This document shows, one piece after another, positions 7,971-15,483 of a stretch of DNA of 42,759 bases. Position 1 is the stretch's first letter, and the number at the start of each line of letters is the position of its first letter. The translations under genes and the position numbers were made by a program. Under the pieces are notes generated by a model that had not been told where the DNA came from, did not search any database, and saw nothing but the letters and a program-made list of their open reading frames with translations. The DNA comes from Novosphingobium sediminicola (lineage in GTDB: Bacteria > Pseudomonadota > Alphaproteobacteria > Sphingomonadales > Sphingomonadaceae): positions 1 to 42,759 of the forward strand of contig NZ_JACIDX010000027.1 in assembly GCF_014196525.1 (NCBI RefSeq), read 5' to 3'.

Positions 7971-9256
7971 CTCTTCCCATTTCCGCCGATCTGATCGCGG
8001 AGCACAATGCCAAGGGGCTTGAGGCCCTGCATGAGGATTACGAAGCGCTGGGCCGCAAGCTGGCCCGCACCGGCATTGACATTGACGCGATCAAGAAGCG
8101 CGTCGCCGGTTTCTCGGTGGCCGTTCCTTCGTGGGGCGCGGGGCGCGGCGGCACGCGTTTCGCCAAGTTCCCGATTGCGGGCGAACCCACCAACATCCAT
8201 GAAAAGCTGGAAGACTGCTCGGTCATCAACCAGCTTTCCACCGTGACGCCGCGCGTCTCGCCGCATTTCCCGTGGGACAAGGTTTCCGATTTCAAGGCCC
8301 TGCGCGAGGAAGCCTCGGAGCTGGGTCTGGGCTGGGACGCGGTCAATTCGAACACGTTTCAGGATCAGGTGGGTCAGGCCCACACCTATGCCAATGGTTC
8401 GCTCTCGTCGCAGGACGCAGGCGCGCGCCAGCAGGCCGTGGACCACAACATCGAATGCATCGAAATCGGCCAGCAACTGGGCAGCACCGACCTGACAGTC
8501 TGGGTTGGCGACGGCACCAATTTTCCGGGCCAGCAGGATTTCGCTCGCAGCCTCGACCGTTATCTCGACGCCGCATCGCAGATCTATGCCGCGCTGCCCG
8601 GTGACTGGCGGATGCTGCTCGAACACAAGATGTTTGAACCGGCCTTCTACTCGACCGTCATTTCCGACTGGGGCAGCTCGATCCTTGCCGCCCAAACGAT
8701 TGGCGAGCGCTGCAAGTGCCTTGTCGACCTTGGCCACCATGCGCCCAACGTCAACATCGAACAGATCGTGGCCCGCCTCCACCGCTTCGGCAAGCTGGGC
8801 GGTTTCCACTTCAACGACAGCAAGTATGGCGACGACGATCTGGACAGCGGCTCGATCAACCCGCACCAGCTCTTCCTCGTGTTCAACGAACTGGCCGAGG
8901 CCGAAGCCAATCCGCGCGATGGTTTCAACCCGTCCTATATGATCGACCAGTCGCACAATGTGACCGATCCGATTGAATCCATGCTCTCGTCGGCCGAAGC
9001 CATCGCCGCCTGCTTTGCCAAGGCGTCGCTGGTGGACCGCGCCGCGCTGCATGGCGCGCAGGAGGCCAATGACACGATGATGGCGTTCCAGGCCCTGCGC
9101 CGCGCCTATAATGTCGATGTGGCCCCGATCCTGGCCATGGCCCGCGTGGAAGCGGGCGGCGCGATTGACGTTCTGGCCGCCTATCGCGCCAGCGGCTATC
9201 GCGCGCGCAAGGCGCAGGAACGCAAAGCGGTCGGCCTTGGCGCCGGCATCGTATGA
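7967..9256 (+). CDS. rhaI: L-rhamnose isomerase (Pseudomonas stutzeri type, RhaI)
   Basis: The 429-residue TIM-barrel isomerase converts L-rhamnose to L-rhamnulose. With the start at ATG 7967 (AAAGGA upstream, ATGA overlap with the esterase), the metal-ligand residues fall at E219, D254, H281 and D327. These are the numbers I recall for the P. stutzeri L-rhamnose isomerase, which supports both family and start. Visible motifs are 'LLEHKMFEP', 'CLVDLGHHAPN', 'GGFHFNDSKYGDDDLDSG' and 'MIDQSHN'. This RhaI type is distinct from E. coli RhaA and often accepts D-allose and other sugars. It is the last gene of the operon; a terminator hairpin follows at 9283-9334. Confidence 0.96.
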   Translation: MTLPISADLIAEHNAKGLEALHEDYEALGRKLARTGIDIDAIKKRVAGFSVAVPSWGAGRGGTRFAKFPIAGEPTNIHEKLEDCSVINQLSTVTPRVSPHFPWDKVSDFKALREEASELGLGWDAVNSNTFQDQVGQAHTYANGSLSSQDAGARQQAVDHNIECIEIGQQLGSTDLTVWVGDGTNFPGQQDFARSLDRYLDAASQIYAALPGDWRMLLEHKMFEPAFYSTVISDWGSSILAAQTIGERCKCLVDLGHHAPNVNIEQIVARLHRFGKLGGFHFNDSKYGDDDLDSGSINPHQLFLVFNELAEAEANPRDGFNPSYMIDQSHNVTDPIESMLSSAEAIAACFAKASLVDRAALHGAQEANDTMMAFQALRRAYNVDVAPILAMARVEAGGAIDVLAAYRASGYRARKAQERKAVGLGAGIV

Positions 9257-9282
9257 TGCGATCCTTGCGATCATAATCTGAT

Positions 9283-9334
9283 GGCAACGCCCGCGGACTG
9301 TCTCCTATAGAGAGATGGCTGCGGGCGTTTTGCC
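9283..9334 (+). terminator. Probable terminator after rhaI
   Basis: GGCAACGCCCGC (9283-9294) pairs with GCGGGCGTTTTGCC (9321-9334), a 12-bp stem with a two-base bulge. The intervening loop holds a small inner TCTC/GAGA stem. The T run lies within the 3' arm. It separates the rhaEW-rhaI operon from the rhamnosidase gene, which therefore may have its own promoter in the remaining 57 bases or rely on read-through. Confidence 0.6.
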
Positions 9335-9391
9335 TTGAACTACAAAACCTTGCCTCATTATCACACCACTCCTCGGGGGAGATGTAAAATC

Positions 9392-12300
9392 ATGGCCACC
9401 AAGCCTTCTGTCCGCGCGCTGCGCCTTGCGCTGATTGCTGCCTGCGCGCCGATGGCGCTGCCTGTTTACGCGCAAACCGCGCCTGATCTTGAAACCCAGT
9501 TCCGCGATCCGCCCTCGGAAGCGCGCCCCCGCGTGTGGTGGCATTGGATGAACGGCAACATCACCAAGGACGGCATCGCCAAGGACATCGCTTGGATGAA
9601 GGCGGTCGGCATCGGCGGCCTCCAGAATTTCGACGTCAATCTCAACACGCCGCAGGTGGTGGACAAGCGCCTCGTCTATATGACGCCCGAGTGGAAGGAT
9701 GCCTTCCGCTTTGCCGCGCAAGAGGCCGAGCGCAACGGGCTGGAACTGGCCATCGCCGCCTCGCCGGGGTGGAGCGAGACGGGCGGCCCCTGGGTCAAGC
9801 CTGAGGATGGGCTGAAGAAACTGGTGTGGAGCGAAACAACCGTCGCGCCGGGCAAGCTGTTCAAGGGCAAGATCGCCGCCCCGCCTTCGGTCACCGGCCC
9901 CTATCAGGGCATGGCCAAGGGTCTGGGCTTTGACGATATCGCCAGCGGTCACAAGCCCGAAGCCGCGCCCGCCTATTATGGCGATGTGGCCGTGGTGGCC
10001 ATGCCGGTGGCCATCGCCGCCGCCCCCGCGCCCAAGGCCAGCGTCGACGGCAAGCCGGTCGATGCCGCCGCCCTCTACGACAGCAACCCCAATGTCGGGG
10101 TCGCCGTGCCGCGCGGCAAGGCTGACGCGCCCGGCTCGGTCGTCTATGCCTATGACGCCCCCCAGACGATGCGCAGCGCCACGGTCTTTGTGCCCGGCGC
10201 CAAGATCATGTTCCGCGGCCCCACGGTCGATCCCGTGCTGGAGGCAAGCGACGATGGCCGGAGCTGGCGCGAAGTCACCCGCTTTACCGTGGCCGATGTG
10301 CCCACCACGATCAGCTTTACCCCTGTCACGGCCAAGTTCTTCCGCCTCGTGCTCAACCCGCTGACGTCTTCGTCCTCCAACATGGGCGCGCCTGCCGAGG
10401 GCGTGGAAATCCCCGGTCTGTTCGCCACGCTGGGCGGCGAGGACAAGCCGTGGGCGCTGGGCCAGTTCAGCCTGTCGGGCGAGGCCAAGGTCAATCTGTC
10501 GGAAACCAAGTCGGGCTTTGCGCTGGCGCATGATTATTATGCGCTGACCAATCCGGCCGATGGCGCATCGGGCGCTCCGGCGGCGCAGGTGGTCAATCTG
10601 ACCAGCCTGATGCAGGCCGACGGTTCGCTGGAATGGAAGGCCCCCGCCCTGCCCAAGGGTCAGCAATGGCGGATCATCCGTCTGGGCTCCTCCTTGCTTG
10701 GCACCACCAACCATCCCGCCCCGCCCGAGGCCACGGGCCTTGAAGTGGACAAGTTCGATGGCGATGCCGTGGGCCGCTATATGGACCACTACCTTGGCAT
10801 GTACCGCGATGCGGCGGGCGCCGACATGATGGGCGCGCATGGCGTGCGCGCGATCCTGACCGATTCCATCGAGGTGGGCGCGGCCAACTGGACGCCCAAG
10901 ATGCTGGCCCAGTTCAAGGCCCTGCGCGGTTATGACGCCACGCCCTGGCTGCCTGCGCTGACCGGCGCTCTGGTGGGCAGCCGCGAGGACAGCGACAAGT
11001 TCCTCTATGACTGGCGCCGCACGCTGGGCGATCTGATGGCCTCCGAGCATTATGGCACGGTGGCCGCCAAGGCGCATGGCGCGGGCCTGAAGGTTTACGG
11101 CGAAGCGCTCGAAGATCACCGTCCCAGCCTTGGCGACGATATGTCGATGCGCACCCATGCCGATATTCCGATGGCCGCGCTCTGGACCTTTACGCAAAAG
11201 GACGGGCCCAACCCCTCCTATCTGGCCGATATGAAGGGCGCGGCGAGCGTCGCGCATATCTATGGGCAAAATCTGGTGGCGGCCGAGAGCATGACCTCGG
11301 CGCTCAACTACTGGGCGGATTCGCCGCGCACGTTGAAGCACGTAATCGACACCGAATTTGTCTCCGGCGTCAACCGCCCGGTGGTCCACACCAGCGTCCA
11401 CCAGCCGGTCGATGACAAGGTGCCCGGCCTCTCGCTGATGATCTTTGGCCAGTTCTTCAACCGGCACGAGGCATGGGCGCCGCTGGCCAAGACTTGGGTC
11501 GATTACCTGTCGCGCAACTCGCTGATGCTGCAAAACGGGCGCGATGTGGCCGATGTCGGCTATTTCTATGGCGAGGAAGCGCCGCTGACGGGCCTGTATG
11601 GCGACAAGCGCGTGGGTGATGCGCCCAGCACCCATGCCTATGACTTCGTCAATTTCGACGCTCTGGTGGGCGCGCTGCGCAATGATGGGGCTGAGATCGT
11701 CTCCAAGGGCGGGGCGCGTTACCGGGCACTGTATCTTGGCGGATCGTCGCGCCGGATGACGCTGGCCGCGCTGCACCGGATCGCCGCTCTGGCCGAAGGG
11801 GGCGCGACCATCATCGGTCTGGCGCCCGAGGGCACGCCCAGCCTTTCGGACAAGGACACCGCCGATTACAAGGCGCTGGTGGCCAAGCTCTGGCCCGGAT
11901 CGGGCGAGGCAACGGTGGGCAAGGGCCGCGTGATCGCCAGCGGCGATGTCGAGGCCGCGCTGGCCAAGGCGGGTGTGGGTTCCGATTTCCGCATGGTCGG
12001 CGGGGCGGCGGATGCCGAGGTGCCCTTCCTCCACCGGCGCTGGGATGCCGGCGACAGCTACTTCCTCGTAAACCGCAAGGAACGCGGCGAAAGTTTCGAG
12101 GCCCATTTCCGCGTCACCGGCAAGGCGCCCGAATTGTGGCACGCCGAAACCGGCACGTTCGAGCCGGTCAGCTATCGCATCGTCAATGGCGAGACGGTGA
12201 TCGCCATGTCGTTGGCGGGCGAGGAATCGGTGCATGTCGTGTTCCGCAAGCCCGCGCCTGCCGATGGCATGATGATCAAGAAGCTGGTGCCTGCGCCGCT

Positions 12301-12778
12301 GCTCACGCTGGAAGGCGCGTGGAATGTCGCGTTCCAAACGGGTCGCGGGGCGCCTGCCAATGCGGTGCTGCCCACGCTCAAGCCTCTGAATGAAAACGCC
12401 GATGCCGGGATCGCCCATTTCTCGGGCGTGGCCACCTATGCCAAAGATTTTGCCGCGCCCAAGGGGTGGAAGGCGGGGCAGCCGCTCTGGCTCAACCTGG
12501 GCGATCTGCGCGAGGTGGCGCAGGTCAGCGTCAATGGCAAGGATGTCGGCATGGTCTGGCATGCGCCCTATCGGGTGGACTTGTCGGGCGCGGTGAAGGC
12601 TGGCAAGAACCACATCGAGGTCCGCGTGGCGAACCTGTGGATCAACCGCCTGATCGGCGACAAGCAGCCGGGAGCAAAGCCTGTGACCTTTACCACCATG
12701 CCGACCTATCGCGCCGATGCGCCGCTGCGTGCTTCGGGCCTGATCGGGCCTGTGGTGGTAGAAGGCCAAGCGAAGTGA
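9392..12778 (+). CDS. Secreted GH106 alpha-L-rhamnosidase
   Basis: The 1128-residue protein starts at ATG 9392 after GGGGGAGATG and carries a signal peptide ending near 'LPVYAQ'. The N-terminal GH106 signature includes 'RPRVWWHWMNGNIT', 'VGIGGLQNFDVN' and 'SPGWSETGGPW'; C-terminal beta-sandwich modules end with 'NHIEVRVANLWINRLIG'. D491 and E494 in 'LTDSIEVG' and E632 in 'VAAESMTS' have the same spacing as the residues I recall as catalytic in RHA-P of Novosphingobium sp. PP1Y (D503, E506, E644; constant offset of 12). RHA-P hydrolyses flavonoid rhamnosides such as naringin and rutin. The released rhamnose would feed RhaT and the flanking operons. It overlaps the next gene by GTGA. Confidence 0.95.
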   Translation: MATKPSVRALRLALIAACAPMALPVYAQTAPDLETQFRDPPSEARPRVWWHWMNGNITKDGIAKDIAWMKAVGIGGLQNFDVNLNTPQVVDKRLVYMTPEWKDAFRFAAQEAERNGLELAIAASPGWSETGGPWVKPEDGLKKLVWSETTVAPGKLFKGKIAAPPSVTGPYQGMAKGLGFDDIASGHKPEAAPAYYGDVAVVAMPVAIAAAPAPKASVDGKPVDAAALYDSNPNVGVAVPRGKADAPGSVVYAYDAPQTMRSATVFVPGAKIMFRGPTVDPVLEASDDGRSWREVTRFTVADVPTTISFTPVTAKFFRLVLNPLTSSSSNMGAPAEGVEIPGLFATLGGEDKPWALGQFSLSGEAKVNLSETKSGFALAHDYYALTNPADGASGAPAAQVVNLTSLMQADGSLEWKAPALPKGQQWRIIRLGSSLLGTTNHPAPPEATGLEVDKFDGDAVGRYMDHYLGMYRDAAGADMMGAHGVRAILTDSIEVGAANWTPKMLAQFKALRGYDATPWLPALTGALVGSREDSDKFLYDWRRTLGDLMASEHYGTVAAKAHGAGLKVYGEALEDHRPSLGDDMSMRTHADIPMAALWTFTQKDGPNPSYLADMKGAASVAHIYGQNLVAAESMTSALNYWADSPRTLKHVIDTEFVSGVNRPVVHTSVHQPVDDKVPGLSLMIFGQFFNRHEAWAPLAKTWVDYLSRNSLMLQNGRDVADVGYFYGEEAPLTGLYGDKRVGDAPSTHAYDFVNFDALVGALRNDGAEIVSKGGARYRALYLGGSSRRMTLAALHRIAALAEGGATIIGLAPEGTPSLSDKDTADYKALVAKLWPGSGEATVGKGRVIASGDVEAALAKAGVGSDFRMVGGAADAEVPFLHRRWDAGDSYFLVNRKERGESFEAHFRVTGKAPELWHAETGTFEPVSYRIVNGETVIAMSLAGEESVHVVFRKPAPADGMMIKKLVPAPLLTLEGAWNVAFQTGRGAPANAVLPTLKPLNENADAGIAHFSGVATYAKDFAAPKGWKAGQPLWLNLGDLREVAQVSVNGKDVGMVWHAPYRVDLSGAVKAGKNHIEVRVANLWINRLIGDKQPGAKPVTFTTMPTYRADAPLRASGLIGPVVVEGQAK

Positions 12779-13236
12779 ACCCGGCGGCCTATATCCGCCG
12801 CGAAACCGGGGTGAGCGTGGTGATCAACACCATGCTCACGCTGGGCTTCTTCCTCGTGGCCTTTGGGCGCAGCGGGGCGCCGGTGCCGGTCTGGGGCCTT
12901 GGCGCCTATGTGTTCGATTTTGTGCCGCAAGGCTTCATGATCGGGCTGATGGCCTCGCTGGTGCCGGGGGCCTTGGCGGGCAAGGCGCTGCGCAGCGGGC
13001 GGGTGGCGGCGGTCAATGCACGCTCGCCTTTGCCTTCGGCGCTGCTGGTCCGCTCGCTGCTGATGGCGGTGTGCGGCGCGGCGGCCGGGGTGGCGATTTC
13101 GGGCGGCTTGCTCTTCGCGCTGGGTCTGGGGCAATTGCCTTGGGGCGGCGCGCTGGCGGCCAAGCTGGTCTGGGCGGTGGTTCTGGCCGCTCTGGTCACG
13201 CCTGCGGGCCTGCGCGCGGCATTGGCGCGGGGCTGA
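12775..13236 (+). CDS. Small integral membrane protein of unknown function
   Basis: This 153-residue protein starts at GTG 12775, overlapping the rhamnosidase stop by four bases (GTGA). Hydrophobicity suggests four membrane segments: about 14-36, 45-70, 92-122 and 128-150. The first connecting loop is short and contains 'PVPVWGLGAYVFDFVPQG'; a basic stretch 'GKALRSGRVAAVNARS' lies between segments 2 and 3. I do not recognise the family and see no transport or catalytic motif. Tight coupling to the rhamnosidase could mean a linked role or simply read-through from that gene. Confidence 0.72.
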   Translation: MNPAAYIRRETGVSVVINTMLTLGFFLVAFGRSGAPVPVWGLGAYVFDFVPQGFMIGLMASLVPGALAGKALRSGRVAAVNARSPLPSALLVRSLLMAVCGAAAGVAISGGLLFALGLGQLPWGGALAAKLVWAVVLAALVTPAGLRAALARG

Positions 13237-13257
13237 TCCTGCGCTAGGATTGCCGCC

Positions 13258-14154
13258 ATGATTGACCCGCGCGCCCTTCGCACCTTTCACGAAGTATGCC
13301 GCGCGGGCTCGATCACGGGCGCGGCGCGCGCGCTCAACATTTCCCAACCCTCGGTGTCCAGCGCGATTGCCTTGCTGGAGGCGCGGCTGGGCGCCGTGCT
13401 GTTTGAACGCACCCGCGCGGGGATCGTGCTGACGCCTGCGGGCCATGCGTTGCAGGCGCGCGCGCAAATGCTCGAACACCTGCTGCGCGATGCCCAGGCG
13501 GAGGTGACCGCCGCCGCCGAGGGCCTGTCCGGCCCCCTGCGCATCGGCGGCACGCCGGGCGCCTTGGTCAGCCTGCTGCCTCTGGCCATGGCGCGTTTCG
13601 AGGACAGTCTTTCGCAAATCACGCTGAGCGTGCTGGAGCGCGCCGACCGCGAATTGACCGCGATGCTGCGCGAGGGCGATATCGAACTGGCCTTTGTCAC
13701 CACCGCGATGGAGGAGCCGGACGAGGATATTGCCGAACGCACGCTGGCGCGCGATCCCTTTGCGCTGATCGTCGGGCCGGATGGCGGCGATTGGCCCAGC
13801 CCCTTTTCCCTGAAACAGGCCGACCGGCTGCGCTGGGTTTTGCCTGAGGCGCAGGGGGCGTTTCGGCGTCAGGTCGATGCGCTGTTTGCCGCCGCCGGGG
13901 TGCCGGTGCCGCGCGATGCGATCCGCTGCGATTCCCTGCTGACCACCAAGGCGCTGGTGCGCGATTGCCGCCGCGTAACGATCCTGCCCATGCGGGTTGC
14001 GGCCAGCGAGCTGTCGATGGGCGTGCTGCGCGCGCTGCCGATTGCCGAGGCGGCGTTTGAACGCAGCGTGGGCGTGCGATGGCTGAAGCAGCGCGGCATG
14101 TCGCCTTTGGCGGGCGCTTTGATCCGGCAGCTTGAGGGCGAAACCATAGTCTGA
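13258..14154 (+). CDS. LysR-family transcriptional regulator
   Basis: The 298-residue protein has the LysR N-terminal helix-turn-helix ('SITGAARALNISQPSVSSAI', about residues 17-36; then 'LEARLGAVLFERTRAGIVLTP') and a C-terminal effector-binding domain. The gene reads toward the amidohydrolase/hydroxylase block, and a nested dyad of LysR-box type (14166-14206) lies just after it, upstream of that block. It is therefore a candidate activator of 14249-21504, with an aromatic effector. This arrangement (same direction rather than divergent) is less usual for LysR genes. Effector is unknown. Confidence 0.92.
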   Translation: MIDPRALRTFHEVCRAGSITGAARALNISQPSVSSAIALLEARLGAVLFERTRAGIVLTPAGHALQARAQMLEHLLRDAQAEVTAAAEGLSGPLRIGGTPGALVSLLPLAMARFEDSLSQITLSVLERADRELTAMLREGDIELAFVTTAMEEPDEDIAERTLARDPFALIVGPDGGDWPSPFSLKQADRLRWVLPEAQGAFRRQVDALFAAAGVPVPRDAIRCDSLLTTKALVRDCRRVTILPMRVAASELSMGVLRALPIAEAAFERSVGVRWLKQRGMSPLAGALIRQLEGETIV

Positions 14155-14165
14155 AACTATGGCAA

Positions 14166-14206
14166 TGCCAAAATTGCATATTTTACCTGATGCAACAGCT
14201 TTGGCA
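14166..14206. promoter_or_regulatory. Nested inverted repeat, candidate LysR operator
   Basis: TGCCAAA (14166-14172) pairs with TTTGGCA (14200-14206), and inside it TTGCAT (14174-14179) pairs with ATGCAA (14190-14195) around a ten-base AT-rich spacer. The inner element fits a LysR T-N11-A box. It lies between the LysR gene and the amidohydrolase, about 43 bp upstream of the latter's start, in an otherwise AT-rich 94-bp gap. The dyads are certain; the binding protein is inferred. Confidence 0.6.
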
Positions 14207-14248
14207 AAAGAGGCTCCAAGCACACAATCGTGATAGGGAGAGTCGGGC

Positions 14249-15478
14249 GTGACCACGCTCTTTACCAACATCCGCATTTTCGACGGCAGCCCCAACGCAT
14301 CGCGCGAAGGACAGGTTCTGGTCGATGGCGAGCGGATCGCCAAGGTCGCCTATGCGCCTGAAACCATTGACGCCCCCGAAGCCACGATCATCGACGGCCA
14401 CGGCGGCACGCTGATGCCCGGCATGGTCGAGGCCCACGCGCATCTGACCTGGGCTTCCAGCGTCGAAAAGATCTATCACGCCTTCATCCTGCCGCCCGAA
14501 GAACTCGAAGTGGCCGCCACCCGCAATGCGCGCGTACTGCTCGACCATGGCTTTACCAGCGCTTATTCCGCAGGCGCGCTGGGCGATGGCATCGAGGTGC
14601 GCCTTGCAGCGAAAATCAACGCCGGTGAAACGCCGGGGCCGCGCCTCATCCCCTCCACGCTGGAACGCAGCCCCGAGGGCGCCGAAGGCGTGGACACGGG
14701 CGACGTGTTCAACGGCCGCGGGCCCGAAGCCATGCGCGCCTTCATGAAATATTGCGCGGATCAGGGCATCGGCTCGGTCAAGCTGGTGATTTCGGGCGAG
14801 GACGCTCTGAAGCCCGGCAGCCATTCCGACCTGCTCTATACGACCGACGAAATGGACGCCGCGCGCGAGGCAGCCAAGGAATATGGCCTCTGGATCGCCA
14901 CCCATGCCTATACGGACGAGGCGGTGGATCTGGCTCTGCGCGCGGGCGCCCGCATCATCTATCACGCCAGCTACATCGGCGAACGCACTGCTGAAAAGCT
15001 GGCCGCGCATAAGGACGAGGTGTTCTACGGCCCCGGCTGCGGCGTTTCGGTGGCAGCCCTCGAAGCCAGCCCCCCGCCCCATATCGACATGAGCAACATG
15101 AAGAGCAGCGCTGCCGAGCGGATGGCGCTGGAAGGCAAGCTGGTGCCTGCGTTGAAGGCGATGGGCGTGCGCACGCTGATCGGCGGGGACTATGGTTTCC
15201 CCTTCAACCCCAATGGCCGCAACGCGCGCGACCTCCAGCATTTCGTCGACTATTTCGGCTATTCGCCGGTCGAGGCGCTGGCTGCCGCCACCTCGCTGGG
15301 CGGGGAACTGATGGGGATCGACGTGGGCCGGGTTCAGGAAGGCTATCTGGCCGACCTGCTGCTGGTTGATGGCGACCCCACGCAGGACGTGGCGATCCTT
15401 CAGGGCAAGGACAATCTCAAAGCAATCATGAAGGGCGGCGCCTTTCACAAGGCCCCTCTGGAAACAGTAACGGCGTAA
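14249..15478 (+). CDS. Amidohydrolase-family metal-dependent hydrolase
   Basis: The 409-residue protein starts at GTG 14249, eight bases after GGGAGAG. It has the amidohydrolase layout: short N-terminal beta domain, metal-binding HAH at 63-65, a probable carboxylated lysine in 'SVKLVISGED', histidines in 'WIATHAYT' and 'RIIYHASY', and the final Asp in 'LIGGDYGF'. It ends in the imidazolonepropionase/dipeptidase-like 'GYLADLLLVDGDP'. Such enzymes hydrolyse amide, ester or lactone bonds. As the first gene of an aromatic block, six bases before the MhpA-type hydroxylase, it may open a cyclic or conjugated intermediate. No substrate can be assigned. Confidence 0.88.
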   Translation: MTTLFTNIRIFDGSPNASREGQVLVDGERIAKVAYAPETIDAPEATIIDGHGGTLMPGMVEAHAHLTWASSVEKIYHAFILPPEELEVAATRNARVLLDHGFTSAYSAGALGDGIEVRLAAKINAGETPGPRLIPSTLERSPEGAEGVDTGDVFNGRGPEAMRAFMKYCADQGIGSVKLVISGEDALKPGSHSDLLYTTDEMDAAREAAKEYGLWIATHAYTDEAVDLALRAGARIIYHASYIGERTAEKLAAHKDEVFYGPGCGVSVAALEASPPPHIDMSNMKSSAAERMALEGKLVPALKAMGVRTLIGGDYGFPFNPNGRNARDLQHFVDYFGYSPVEALAAATSLGGELMGIDVGRVQEGYLADLLLVDGDPTQDVAILQGKDNLKAIMKGGAFHKAPLETVTA

Positions 15479-15483
15479 AAACC

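Noticed and set aside
9305..12769. Very long open frame (over 1150 codons) on the minus strand opposite the rhamnosidase
   Set aside because: It mirrors the GH106 gene, has no recognisable domain and is rich in Arg, His and Gly as expected for the antisense of GC-biased codons. The sense frame has a signal peptide, family motifs and a ribosome site.
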